From positions 243,943 through 307,942 of the forward strand of contig JBBHKE010002073.1 of NCBI GenBank assembly GCA_037447655.1: DNA of 64,000 nucleotides, read 5' to 3'. Source of the DNA: Zygnema cylindricum (lineage: Eukaryota; Streptophyta; Zygnematophyceae; Zygnematales; Zygnemataceae). Shown here one piece after another: positions 22,401 through 33,866 of this stretch. The notes under the pieces are model-generated. The model was not told the origin of the DNA. It saw nothing but the letters and a program-made list of their open reading frames with translations, and searched no databases. The translations under genes were made by a program, and so were the position numbers. How positions within the stretch are numbered: position 1 is the stretch's first letter; every line of letters starts with the position of its first letter.

Positions 22401-24388
22401 TTATTTTTTATAAGTTTAATTATAATTAAACATCAAATTAATTAAGTTATACTTAAATATCACCAATTAATATTATCAACCGTTTTAACTAGTTGTAGAC
22501 GTATGTACGTGTTCATGCGATCATGTTGCGTATGACTTTCCATTTTAGCGTACGTAAAAACAATCGTGGTTTTCATTGGTGATATATGTATTTAATTAAT
22601 TATTTCATGTATGTAGAGGATTATATATCGATACAACCTTCAACAATCATTAAGCGTCAATTTTTACTATGTCTTTTTTTTGCGATAATGCTTCTTAATA
22701 CTATTTGATATTAACACGTTTGAACACTTAAGAAGTGAAAATGTTGTGGAAAAAGGTAATAAAAATACAAGCGACATGTATACCATTTAGGTTTACTTAA
22801 TCCCAAATTTAACTTGTTTTTTCATTGGATTTTAAGACAAATTATGGGCCAATGAAGTATTTAGATGGTTTGATTGTTCCATGTTGCTATAGAGAGGTTA
22901 AGGGTTTTAGAGTGACCATATAAGATCATTTAATACTTAAAATTCGACGACTCGTTTTTATTGTTTTTTTTCTATGGAAATTAGTTGATGGGGTCATGTA
23001 TCATAATAGTAAAGAAAAGGGTGATATTGTAAATTGTCATGTCGGCAGTACGAATAAACACATACGAATTTCCATATCGAGGAAGATCGGGACAGCGTTG
23101 TAGGTTATAAAAGTAAAAGTGTCTATTGGATAGGCATCTGGAGTAATTGTTAAATGAAATATTGTAGTGAACGAGTAAATTCGATTAACAATAAATTCGA
23201 CAATCTCAAATTGTTGTGTCGAACATAATCAACAGAAAAACGAAAAACAACTTTTATGTTCTCTCCACAAAACGACCCAGTTCGATTTGTCAAAAAATAG
23301 CTTTTCGGAACAGATCGGATTTTTTACACCAAACAACGTGGAAGACGGTCATTCGTATATGGGCCCTCCCAACACTTGGGAAGTTTTGGCCCCTAGGAGC
23401 CGGTCCTTGAAAAAGTGACTTTGTACGGATCAAATTTGTTCGAAAACGTCGTTCGTTCCTGAACATAAAATTATAGCTACGTTATTTCTTGTACACAGCA
23501 ATTTAGTTAACGGTTTACCGTTACTGTACCTTTTCCTAAGCGTCACGGGGAAAAAACTAGAATCGCGACCAATCATGTTCACACGATCGCGGGAATTTTG
23601 CAGTTTTGCACACCTTTCGGTCAAAGACAAACTACCCGTGACAAACTTTTCCGTCTTTTCTGCTTTGGATTTTAGGACTGGTCAGTTAATACGTCATCCA
23701 TGCCGTATTCTCCGGCAATGCTTCGGGCATTTCGAATATTGTCGTATAATATTCCGTAAAACGCTCTACGCCAATAATCGCTCGTGCGTGACCCAATATG
23801 AGGGTCTCGTTGGCCCAAGCATTTAATGCTAAACTTTTCAGGAGAAAATTTCGGGCTAACGACAAATGACACGATTCTGGCAGATTGCAGTTAGCGTACT
23901 TTTTTGTACAATACAGTTTTGCTATATTGTCGGATCAATCTGAGCCCCCTCGTTATTCTGAGAATTTCGGCATTTGGCGTTTACGGTAAATACTGAAGTC
24001 CAAAAGTCCAAGTGCTACGTCGTTTTGGAGTGATCGTAACCAGAATATCGGTCAAGATTTTCCAATCACTTTTTGACGGTAAGACGTGTCTCTCTCTCGA
24101 AAAAGGCCAATTCTGGGCAAGATTCGTATTTTCGTACTTTCCAGTTTCCAGTCTGAAAGATATTCTGGATGGATAGCCCTCCGTACGGTTTGTTTTGGTT
24201 ACTACAGTACACGTCATGCTCGATCTGCGAATGTCTCAGCTTAATCGTGAACGTGCATATATTTTCTATATCGGACGGTCGTAATGAAATCTCTCTGAGT
24301 TTCGTATTGCATCGGGTCAATATCCGTGCGATTGCCGGCCGATGTGGAAGATTTACCAATTTGAAACTGCCGAAACGGAATATCCCAT
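19500..24388. other. Gene-free region, duplicate of the MYB upstream DNA
   Basis: It aligns with about 13190-18048 and has no recognisable gene. It includes a CA/TA run near 22078-22105. Short open frames shared with copy 1 are noted but not called. Confidence 0.5.
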
Positions 24389-25556
24389 CGCAGAGACGAT
24401 TTTTGCTGCGCGCAGGTACACCGCGCATCGTAATTAGAGTAATGAAAAAATTAGAGTAAAAAAACCCAAAAAAACAATTAGAGTAATTAACTCTAGTTTA
24501 TGTGATAGAACTTTTTCACAGTCGAAGTTTACTCTAATTTATTTAAGTACTCTATATTGGGTTATGTCGGCAATAAATATCCGCGCTGAAATTATAAACA
24601 CTAAACTACGTGGACGTACAAAATCTGTCAGTCCGTATAGTTTTGACGTCATTATGACGCTAGTATTATTTGTCGCGCTGAATGTCAGTTAATGTTCACA
24701 CTGACGACGATGCTGTCGACGGACGAGAGTTATGCGAACGGCTTTTTTTCGATGTGATTGATTTTTCGTTTAGTCCGATTTCACGTGCGAGCGCGATTGT
24801 ATTAAATCATTATTTGTACCTTTTTACTTTAAAAAGTACATTTTTGCACGGTCGAACGTCGTCCGTACTCCACACTATTTAAAATGAACCTATATTACAA
24901 TTCTGTTACGCTAATTAAACTTACCTAAATTAGAATAATGAAAAAATTAGAATCATTTACTCTATTTGATGTCATAGAGTCGAAATTTCGAGCGACCGAA
25001 TTAGAGTAATTTACTCTAATTACGATTCGCGGTGTAGTTGTCAGAAAAATCTACTCGCGAACCGGGACGCTGAACCCGTGAAGTAAGTTCTGTAGAGGTG
25101 TTGATTCGTAAATAGTGTGACTTCATTTGGTCGCGCGTGACGACGCGTCATTTTAGTTTCATCGATATTTAAAAGCGGGTACGCTTTTTTTTATTTTGTA
25201 CTAAGTTTATTTCGTTTCGTGCGAGTTCATACATGTTGTACGTCGTCCTTTAATTTGTGTCATCGTCCAAGTCAAATGTCAGTGTGAACTACCTGCGCGC
25301 AGCCATTTTATTTATATGTGGCTGCCGCAGTTTTGTTACAGTAAACCTGCGCCGGCCGTGTGATTTTATTTTTTTATGACGGTCGACGTTCGCAAGCGCG
25401 ACACTTTTTTAACCGCCGTTACAATATTCCGCCAATCAAAGTTGTTCGACGGATTGACCGTCTAATTTGAACTTAAAGGTACGTAGCTTGTACAAAAATG
25501 TACTTCAAATGTACAACTTCTGACAACTATCTGCGCGCAGCAAAATCGTCTCTGCG
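24389..25556. mobile_element. Non-autonomous TIR DNA element with a nested MITE
   Basis: The left end CGCAGAGACGATTTTTGCTG and the right end are inverted copies with one single-base indel. If the nested element 24419-25034 is removed, the inverted repeat extends through GCGCAG and GTTGTCAGAA. Copy 1 of the tandem duplication lacks it (break near 18048). There is no transposase-like frame. No clear target duplication is visible, so the superfamily is not assigned. Confidence 0.8.
24419..25034. mobile_element. 616-bp MITE with TA target duplication
   Basis: It is bounded by TA at 24417-24418 and 25035-25036. The ends CACCGCGCATCGTAATTAGAG and its inverted copy form the terminal repeat, and internal units ATTAGAGTAA recur. 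It sits inside the TIR of the element 24389-25556. TA duplication suggests a Tc1/mariner-type mobilising enzyme. No protein is encoded. Confidence 0.82.
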
Positions 25557-25616
25557 ATTAGCAATTCCCTATATAAATAGTTAAATACATACTGTACTTG
25601 TGACTTGTGTGTACTA

Positions 25617-25815
25617 CACCGTGAATCGTTATTAGCCTTATGTACGCTATATCGGCACCCCAAAATTTTGACATTGATACCTTAAATATAATAAATTATA
25701 CTATTTAATGACGTGGACTATAATCTGCCACGTCTCCTGGCACTAAATTAGAATGAATGACGCTAATTCTTTCTTTACACTAATAATTTCTATACGCTAA
25801 TAACGATTCAAGGTG
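25617..25815. mobile_element. 199-bp MITE with TA target duplication
   Basis: It has inverted ends CACCGTGAATCGTTATTAGC / GCTAATAACGATTCAAGGTG, with TA at 25615-25616 and 25816-25817. A copy of the same length lies at 59946-60144. Its terminal repeat is similar to that of the larger MITEs at 24419 and 25940. Confidence 0.85.
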
Positions 25816-25939
25816 TACTGTACATTTGATGTGTTTATTGTTTAATGTTGTTTATTAGCACGTATCGGCAGCCGATATTATTGTCACTCGATGTGAGTGA
25901 TAAATCTATACTGTACCTTGAGACCGTAGAAGTACAATA

Positions 25940-26435
25940 CACAGCGAGTCGTAATTAGAGTAATGAAAAATTAGAGTACAAAAACTAATAAATAAATAGA
26001 GTAATGAACGCTAATTTGTGTAATAGAGCTGTTTCAACTGTGAAGTTTACTCTAATTTATTTAAGTACTATAATTTGGCACGTTAATATCCTCTACTATA
26101 AATAAGGTATTCGTACAAAATTTGGCAAAACATACAGTTTATCGTCACTGACGTTTGCAATACGCGGTTTGTTAAAACGCAGTTACATGATAACGACCTA
26201 AATTAAATCATTATTTTTACTTTTTTACTTAATATAGTACAATTTTGCACGGTCGAAGGTTGTCCGTACTCCATACTATTTAAAACGAACCTAAATTACA
26301 ATTGAAAACGCTAATTAAACTTTACCTTAAATAGAATAATGAAAAAATTAGAATCATTTACTCTATTTCATGTGATAGAGTCGAAATTTCGAGCGACCGA
26401 ATTAGAGTAGTTTACTTTAATTACGATTCGCGGTG
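25940..26435. mobile_element. 496-bp MITE with TA target duplication
   Basis: TA lies at 25938-25939 and 26436-26437. The left end is CACAGCGAGTCGTAATTAGAG and the right end is the inverse of CACCGCGAATCGTAATTAAAG. The empty site is visible in copy 1 near 18238-18245. No protein is encoded. Confidence 0.8.
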
Positions 26436-26639
26436 TACATAACCGCACCAGAAAAACCGATGCGCATAGGCAGGATGCAACCGACGTTATATGCCATGGA
26501 AATGACGTGGCAGATGCCCAATCCTTGAAAATAAATTAATTTAAGGCTTTTGTCCCCTCGTCCCAGTTGCCAGTCGGCCAGAAGATCCATAATTAGTAAT
26601 TACAAACGCACTTGCACTTTCCGCACTGCAGATAGTACA

Positions 26640-26697
26640 GTACACCGTGAATCGCTACACCACGAATCGTTATAAGTGTCAAAGTTTAAATAGTGTT
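26640..26697. mobile_element. MITE end fragments beside element A
   Basis: Two short terminal-repeat pieces (CACCGTGAATCG and CACCACGAATCGTTATAAG) lie side by side before the LTR of element A. They look like leftovers of a MITE cut by the LTR insertion or by deletion. Confidence 0.5.
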
Positions 26698-27610
26698 TGA
26701 AATTATGTGGTCTCCATTAACCCACATAATGAGCAGCCTATGTAAAGCCTTTGGGATAATATTTGACCCTTTCACTTTCCGACTCAATAAGTGCCACCCA
26801 CGCACATACATATTCTGACCACCCTCACCCTTGTGAGGACAAGACTACCTTGAGTCAAACGCAAAAAGAATCACTGAATTCGCTCCCTTCAGCAGGAAGT
26901 TATGGTTCGCCAAAGATGACATATAAATACAAAATGTCACCTGGAGAGAGGCGCCTCTAACACGCTAAGTCACTTAACTCCTACTCACAAATACTTACTA
27001 CTATACCCTCGACCAATCAAAAGAGTGTATAGTACAAGAAGGTACAGTGGCCGATTGTACTTATAGTACGGCCATTGTACAACATGGCCTTCTGGTTGAC
27101 ACTTGTCAACATGGGAGCCATCGTTCCTCCTCCCATCCTTTCCTGCGTCCAATGATGTGGCGTCACGTGGCACAGCGCGCCGCTATGTTCGAAAGCCGCC
27201 AAAGATTCATTCGGGTTTGGCGGGGGCGACAATGTCCGTCCGATCATGTATTTTACACGGCTAAATTCGCGTCCGCGAGCGCCGTTTGACTATAGATGAC
27301 GTTTCGTCAATTTTGGTTTGTTTTAATGAAAGTGACGTTTTGCGTAACACTCTAAATACATAGAAAACTTAATACGTGTATCGTTTCGTTAACGTTGTAA
27401 TGGTTAAGGCATACCTCTATGTCGAGTGTGCAGACCTAGACTCAAATTTGGTTTAGGGCAACATTTTGGCAATCTGTCTATCTGTGTGCTTCTCTGTCTG
27501 TTTCTTTCTAACTATGGCGGCAGCCATGGTGACTCTCTCTCTCTCTTCACTATAGAGTCTAAATTAAGATGTGAATATTAATTACTTCTTTTCAACACTC
27601 TTCTTAATTC

Positions 27611-28739
27611 TTAGTCAACTTTTAATTTAAGTCTACAATTTTCTCTGCAAAATTTTAACTTAGGAGAAGGTACTGGTTTTGTCATCATGTATGCAATCAT
27701 CTCTTTATCACTTTTATGAACAAGTTTAATTATTTTATTCTCAACCTTCTCTATGACAAAGCTTAGTCTTATATCGATATGTTTAGCTTTGAAATGGTGT
27801 TTTAGATTAGCTGCGATAGAGATAGCAACTTCATTATCACAAAAGACATTCTGAGTCCTGATTTCATGAACCCAAATTCTTCGAGTAGAGAATTTACCCA
27901 CATTAATTTCGTAGTGGCAGCAGATAAAGCCATGTATTCATCCTCCATAGTGGACTGAGCAACTACTTTCTGTTGTTTGCTACTCCAACAACATGCACCG
28001 GATCCAATTTGCAACACATATCTAGTCGTACAACGTCTGAATGGCACATCCCAATATCTGGCATCACTCTAAGTGGTGATGTCAATGTGCTCCCCTCCCA
28101 AATGCAACCACAATTCCCTTGTTCCCACCAAATATCTCATCACTCTTTTGGTTGCTTCCTAGTCTATTTTCCTAGGTTCATTTAGACTTCTACTGACAAC
28201 GTCTATTGCGGCAGCTATGTCCGGACGTGTACAATTCATAAAGTAAATTAAGCTGCCTACAATCTGCCTATAAGGAATTGCTTCCATAAACCTCTTTTCT
28301 TCCTCATCCATCTTATCATTCAAAATCAATATCCCTCCCTCTTCACTCCCCTCCGATACTTTATTTAGATCCATAGGAGTGGTACACCCATTTGCTTTCT
28401 CCATCTAAAACTTTTCTAGCATATTACCGATAGCTTTTTTTTGATTGAGTCTTATAATTATATTCTCTCTATCCCTCTCCATTTGAATCCCCAAAATGTA
28501 TTTTGCTTCGCCAAGATCTTTATGTCAAACCGAATTCTCCGATCTTGTTTGAGTTTGTTAATATTATCTAAAGACTTGCTTAAGACTAAGAAATCATCAA
28601 CATAAATAGCAATAAATATCACTCCATTTTCATCCTCAAATATATATGTGGAGTGATCTGAACTTATTCTAATGTATCCCAAACATGTCAGAAATTCATC
28701 CAATTTTATGTTATATTGCCGCAAGGCTTGCTTAAGGCC
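27611..28739 (-). pseudogene. Element A RT C-terminal half and RNase H
   Basis: 28724-28458 contains the catalytic FIAIYVDDFLVLS. 28404-28159 has the RT thumb-side segment SLIYFMNCTRPDIA. 28047-27611 is copia RNase H: CCWSSKQQKVVAQST, EDEYMALSAA and FCDNEVAISIA, then HFKAKHIDIRLSFVIEKV. Frame breaks occur between blocks. Confidence 0.88.
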
Positions 28740-29929
28740 TTAAAGTGATTTTATCAGTTTGCCCACCTTGCTTTCTTCTCCACTTTCCACGAATCCTTCC
28801 GGTTGCCTAATGTAGATTTCTTCTTCCAACTCTCCGTGTAAGAAGGCGGTCTTAATATCCATTTGGTGTATTTCCATATCCTCTGCTGCGGCTAAACTTA
28901 AGAGGATTATGACAGAAGGGAATCTGACTACGGGTGCAAAGGTTTTTTCATAGTCTATTCCTTCTTTTTTATTGTAACCTTTAGCAACCAACCTAGCTTT
29001 ATATCTTTCAATGGTATTATCTGGGTTTAGTTTAAGCTTAAAAACCCACTTACATCCAATCGGTTTTTTGTCCGGTGGATAATCTACCAACTCCCATGTA
29101 TTGGATTCCATGATAGATGCCATTTCTTCGTTGATGGCAGTGATACACCGATTGCTTTCTGGGGTATTTATGGCCTCTACATATGTCTGAGGTTCTTCTG
29201 GGTGATACATCTCTGTGAGTTTGTTATTTACATGTCTTTCTTGAAGTCGTTTACCACTTCTTTTTCCTCCTTCAAAATCTGACGCCGGTTTGGAACTCAT
29301 CCTCGGGTTTCGTTTAGGAAGATTTTCATCTCCCCTATCTTCCAATTCCGGTGTTTGATCAAGTTCCTCATTGATTTCCACTTCGTATTGTGGTGTTACC
29401 TCGGATTTTTTGTCCTTCTCCTTAGGCACATTTGCAAATTTTTCCTTCTCCCCGTCTTCTTTCTCTTCATTTCCCAAGTCAAAGTCAGAATACTGACCTC
29501 ATTCAAATCTGATTTTGACTTCTTTGTTATATTTGAATGGATCAGTAGTCTTTACTTCATTCTTCACCACTATGTGTTTTATCAAAATGATGTCTCTCTT
29601 TTTCAAGTCATACACTCTATATCCTTTTGTGCTCTCATCATATCCTACAAGATATCTTAGTTTCCCTCTTCCCTCTAACTTCCATTTAGTCTTATCGGAA
29701 TCCAAACTGTAGATTTGACTTCCGAACACTCTCAAACTAGACAAATCTGGTTTTCTTCCCGTCCACCTTTCATACGGAGTTTCCTCCTTATTTGCCGAAG
29801 TTAGCACTCTATTTTTGATGAAGTTAGCATATTTCATAGACTCAACCCAAAACTGCAATCCTATTCTTTTATCAGTTAGCATACTTCTGGACATATCTCC
29901 TAAAGTTCTATTCACTCTTTCTGTACTTC
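28740..29929 (-). pseudogene. Element A C-terminal integrase and RT N-terminal half
   Basis: 29915-29499 carries the integrase C-terminal part (NRVLTSANKEETPYERWTGR, then VFGSQIYSLD and GYRVYDLKKRDI). 29477-28740 is a 245-codon frame with an acidic linker and then reverse transcriptase: SNTWELVDYPPDKKPIGCKW, ERYKARLVAKGY, and QMDIKTAFLHGEL, which includes the first catalytic Asp. A stop between the two frames and another at 28740 interrupt the polyprotein. Confidence 0.88.
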
Positions 29930-30831
29930 ATTTTGTTTCGGGTTATAAGGAGCAGTTTTCTCATGATGGATTCCTTCTTCTTTAAGAAATTCTTCAAATT
30001 CCTTTAAGGTGTATTCTTCCCATTATCACTTCTTATCTCTTTTATTGAGGTTTCATGTTATTTTTCACTCCATACTTTCTATTCTTTGAAACATCTTAGT
30101 ACCTCTGACTTATGTCTAAGAAATATATACCTTAGTGTATCTAGACCAATCATCAGTAATCATTAGCATCCATCTTTTCCCCCCATGTGAAGCACACCTA
30201 GTAGGTCCCCAAACATCAGTGTGAACTAGATCTAATACTTTCTCTCTTCTAAATGTGAATGCCTTTGGAAATGGAAGTCTATGAATCTTCCCTTGGGCAC
30301 ATCCACTAGAATCATCTGAGGTCTCATCATCTCCAAACTCAATTCCATCCAATATTCATTTTTTCTTCATTTTCTTTAATCTATCTAGATTCACATGCCC
30401 TAACCTCTTGTGCCAAAGCAATATATCACTTCCACACGAGTAGAGAACCCCTTTTTCATTGTCAAATACAATTTTGAACATTCTTTGACTACCCTTTTCA
30501 GCTATGAAATAAAGTCATTATCAAAGCTAGTTTTGAAGATCCCTTTCTTAGTTCCGGTTTTGAACTCTTTTTCATCTAGAACAGCTGTAGAGACTAGATT
30601 TTTACTAAGTTGTGGAATGTAAAAAACACCTGAGAGTGTTACAATTGAAGCTTTTCCATCAAGTAGAACCTTTAAATCAACCGATCTAACAAGACTTGTG
30701 GTTTCTACTCTACCAGCTCCATACTCTATCTCAACTGTTCGAATTTTTCTTAATGTAGTAAACCACCTCTTATCCTTCCACATATGCATTGAGGCCCCTG
30801 AGTTTATGATCCACCCATCCTCAAGTGGATC
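29930..30831 (-). pseudogene. Element A protease and N-terminal integrase
   Basis: The aspartic protease site reads INSGAS near 30800, with Asn in place of the catalytic Asp. The protease body follows (TVEIEYGAGRVET, then YIPQLSKNLVST). The pre-integrase segment has CAQGKIHRLPFPKA near 30290, and the integrase core begins LVHTDVWGP and ITDDWSRYTKVY, which carry the first catalytic Asp residues. Stops separate these parts. Confidence 0.85.
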
Positions 30832-31985
30832 TTTCTTGCCTACAAAAGCACATTTTTGTCTCCATCGAATGTCTCTTCCAGTTTAGTTACGTCATCTTCT
30901 TCCTCGTCATGAACTTCAGTCAAAAATGCCTTTTTCTTTCCTCCATCTTTGGAGGAACCTTGTCTATATTTCAGTCGAAGATCTGCAAGCTTGACATAAT
31001 CTCCCATATAATGTCCCAGTTTCTTGCAGAAGTGACATAATCCACCTCGAGGAGCTCCTCTCCCTTGTCGATCAAATGTGCCACCTCCTTGTCCTTTTCC
31101 TCCAAAGTTTTGGCAGGGATCCTTTCCATTTTCCTCATCACGCTTCAGCGAATCAGATCCTGCAGCCAATGCTTGAACACTTGGACTTCCTCTCTTAAGT
31201 TTTATGGGACTCTCTTTCACTAAAATCATCCCCACTATATCATCCCAATTCCAATTGCTATCACCTAGATCATGCAACCGATTAATGATGTTCTCATACT
31301 CTTCAGGTAGTTTCAATATCAATGTATTTACTCTTTGTCTCTCACACCATGGGTTACGTGCGCTCTCTAATTTTCCAAATAATGCTCCTAAGTCATTACA
31401 ATAATCATTCGTACTTCCTCCCTTGTAAGTATAAGCTGAAATCATATTTTCTGCCAGCTGTTGCTGTTGCAATGACCCACTCTTATATTTGTTTACTAGA
31501 GATACCCAAATCTGAGAGGAAGATCTAACATGCATAAGGGGAATAGCAACACCCTTGACTACACTTTTGAGAATTAAGAGCTTAGCCACCTTATCCTTTT
31601 AGTTCCAATTTTCATATTTTGACCTTTCGGTCTAACTCCCTGTCACCATTGCTGGTGGTGCTGCTGCTGGTATTGTCCTTGATAGTGGAGTCCCTCGAGA
31701 AGGAACTTCTCCCTTTTATCCTTCCAAGATTATTTCCTCCCCTTCATCGTCATCGTTGGTGATGGTGGCTGATGTTGTAACAGCTGTTGTGACGGAGGTG
31801 CCAGAAAAACCTGTTCCTCCAAACCCAGGTAGAGGTGGGCATCGAATTTGCCCGGACACTATGCCCCATAGGTGCTTCTCAAAGAGTTCCCCCTCCATCA
31901 TCATTTCCCAATAAAGAGAGTGTGATCCATTAAATATGGGCACCTTAGAGGGTAGGCCCATAACCTGAAATTCTGTGGTCTCCAT
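30832..31985 (-). pseudogene. Element A gag
   Basis: The ATG at 31985 lies 20 bases inside the LTR. The first frame (to 31716) starts METTEFQVMGLPSKVPIFNG and contains YWEMMMEGELFEKHLWGIV, the N-terminal motif of this gag group. After a broken stretch, 31589-30840 covers the capsid-like region (WVSLVNKYKSGSLQQQQLAE, then LPEEYENIINRLHDLG) and a zinc knuckle CHFCKKLGHYMGDY. The last Cys of CX2CX4HX4C is replaced by Tyr. An acidic tail follows before the protease. Frameshift and stops make it inactive. Confidence 0.85.
31951..31965 (-). other. Half-tRNA-type primer-binding site of element A
   Basis: On the minus strand GGTTATGGGCCTACC directly follows the LTR 3' end. It matches, with one change, the complement of the anticodon stem-loop region (about nt 26-40) of plant initiator tRNA-Met, not its 3' end. 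The gag frame starting at 31985 runs straight through it. Confidence 0.7.
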
Positions 31986-32866
31986 TAACCCACAGAATGA
32001 GCAGCCTATGTAAAGCCTTTGGGATAATATTTGACCCTTTCACTTTCCGACTCAATAAGTGCCACCCACGCACACACATATTCTGACCACCCTCACCCTT
32101 GTGAAGACAAGACTCCCGTGAGTCAAACGCAAAAAGAATCACTGAATTTGCTCCCCTGAGCAGTAAGTTATGGTTGGCCAAAGATGGCCTTATAAATACA
32201 ACAGGTCACCTGGAGAGAGGCGCCTCTAACACGCTAAGTCCCTTAACTCCTACTCACAACTACTTACTACTCTACCCTCGGCCAATCAAAATAGTGTATA
32301 GAACAAGAAGGTATAGTGGCTGATAGTACTTATTGTACGGCCATTGTACAACATGGCCTTCTGGTTGACACTTGTCAACATGGGAGCCATCGTTCCTCCT
32401 CCCATCTTTTCCTACATCCAATGATGAGGAGCCAGGTGGAACAGTGCGCCGCTATGTTCAAAATCCGCCAATGATTCATTCGAGTTTGGCGAGGGCTTTG
32501 ACGTTCCTCCGATCACGTATTTTACATGGTTAGATTTGCGTCCGCGAGCACCGTTTGACTATAGATGTCATTTCGTCAATTTTGGTATATTTTAATGAAA
32601 GTGACGTTTTGCGTAACACTTTAATTACATAGCGAACTAAATACGCGTATCATTTTGGTAACGCCATACTGGTTAAGGCTTACGTCAATGTAGTACTTCG
32701 CAGACCTAGATTCAAATATGGCTTAAGGTAACATTTCGGCAATCTATTAATCTGTTTACCGATCTACCTGTTTCTTTCTGACTATGGCGGCAGCCATGGT
32801 GACTCTCTCTCTCTTCACTCTAAAGTCTAAATTAAAAATTTGAATATTAATTTCTTCTTTTCAACA

Positions 32867-33866
32867 TGCCCAAAACCTTTTTCCTATCTTCTTGTCGGCC
32901 AACATAGTACGTACATTATCTCCTACAGTCTGGTTCAACCTTTCAGCTACCCCATTTTGTTCTGGATTTTTCTGTACAATTTTTTGATATTGAACTCCCT
33001 CATCCCTCAAGTATTCCTCAAACTGGTTAGAGGTATATTCTCCCCCATTATCACTTCTTATTCTCTTAGTAGTGGTCCCGTGCAACTTCTCACTCTATGC
33101 TTTATATTCTTTGAAGTAAGTTGGTGTTTCGAACTTTGTTTTTAGGAAGTAGACTCTAGAGTATCTAGACCAGTCAACTTAAACCTCTTCCCTCCAACCG
33201 AAAGTACTTTTTTCGGTCCCCAGATGTATGTGTGGACCAGATCTTGTATTTTCTCTCCTCTATATGAGCAATTTTGGGAAAAGGGAGTCAGTGAGCCTTA
33301 CCTTGGGCACATCCACTACAATCATCCACCATTTCATTTTCCTCAAATTGAATGCCTTCTACTACACCAAGATTTTTCATTTCCCTCAACCTATCAAAAT
33401 GCACATGCCCCAACCGCTTATTAGAAATCATCAAGTTTGAGACACCAACATAGTAAGCATTATTTTTTTCATTACTCAAGTTAAGCCTAAACATTCCTTG
33501 GATACCCTTATCTGTTGTGAAGTAGACTTCATCCCCATACTTAGGTATAAAGACTCCCTTTCTTCTGAAGGTATCAAATTCCTTATCAACTAATACAAAA
33601 ATAGAGACAAGATTTTTGCTTAGCTGAGGAATGTAGAGTACACCTGAGAAGGTGGGTATAAAAGTCTTACCCTTCACTATGACTTTCAAATCTACCAACC
33701 CCACTAGATCTGTAGTTACTACTCTCCCATCCCTATACTCTATCTCTACAGTAAGGATCTTTCTTAGCTTGGTAAAGAGGTGCTTGCACGACACATAGGC
33801 ATGGATGCACCTAAATGAATGATCTATCCTTCTTGTGGAGCTTCCTGAATTGCTCCAAGAGCACAC
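32867..33866 (-). pseudogene. Element B protease and integrase fragment
   Basis: The protease site reads IIHLGAS, so the catalytic Asp is lost. The body KILTVEIEYRDGRVVTTDLV and YIPQLSKNLVSI is well kept (33740-33590). Pre-integrase has RLGHVHFDRLREM and DDCSGCAQGKAH near 33300. The integrase core resumes at 33085 with IRSDNGGEYTSNQFEEYLRD and NGVAERLNQTVGD, up to GKRFWA at the break. The Asp-Asn-Gly-Gly motif includes a catalytic Asp. Confidence 0.85.

Larger units (their letters stand above)
18936..26650. repeat. Tandem duplication, copy 2
   Basis: Copy 2 begins inside the Pro/Ser tract of the MYB first exon, directly after the gap and a CT run. It follows copy 1 to 24388 (about 18048 in copy 1). 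It then holds a 1.17-kb TIR element, resumes at about 25557 with a nested 199-bp MITE, then a 496-bp MITE, and ends near 26650. Apart from these insertions, the order matches copy 1. Confidence 0.88.
26698..32866 (-). mobile_element. Copia element A, both LTRs present, degenerate
   Basis: A 6.2-kb Ty1/copia element. The 3' LTR is 26698-27597 (900 bp) and the 5' LTR is 31966-32866 (901 bp). Read on the minus strand both start TGTTGAA and end TTTCA or TTTCA-like. In the first 255 aligned bases they differ at roughly 15 sites. Domain order is gag, protease, integrase, RT, RNase H, which defines the copia superfamily. The primer site is at 31951-31965. No matching 5-bp duplication flanks it: GTGTT on the left, TGCCC on the right. 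The right flank is integrase of element B, the left is MITE debris, so a deletion or recombination has occurred. Confidence 0.9.

Noticed and set aside
24389-24396. 8- or 9-bp target duplication for the outer TIR element (hAT or Mutator type)
   Set aside because: The flanks TATCCCAT and ATTAGCAA do not match, and comparison with the empty site in copy 1 does not reveal a duplication.
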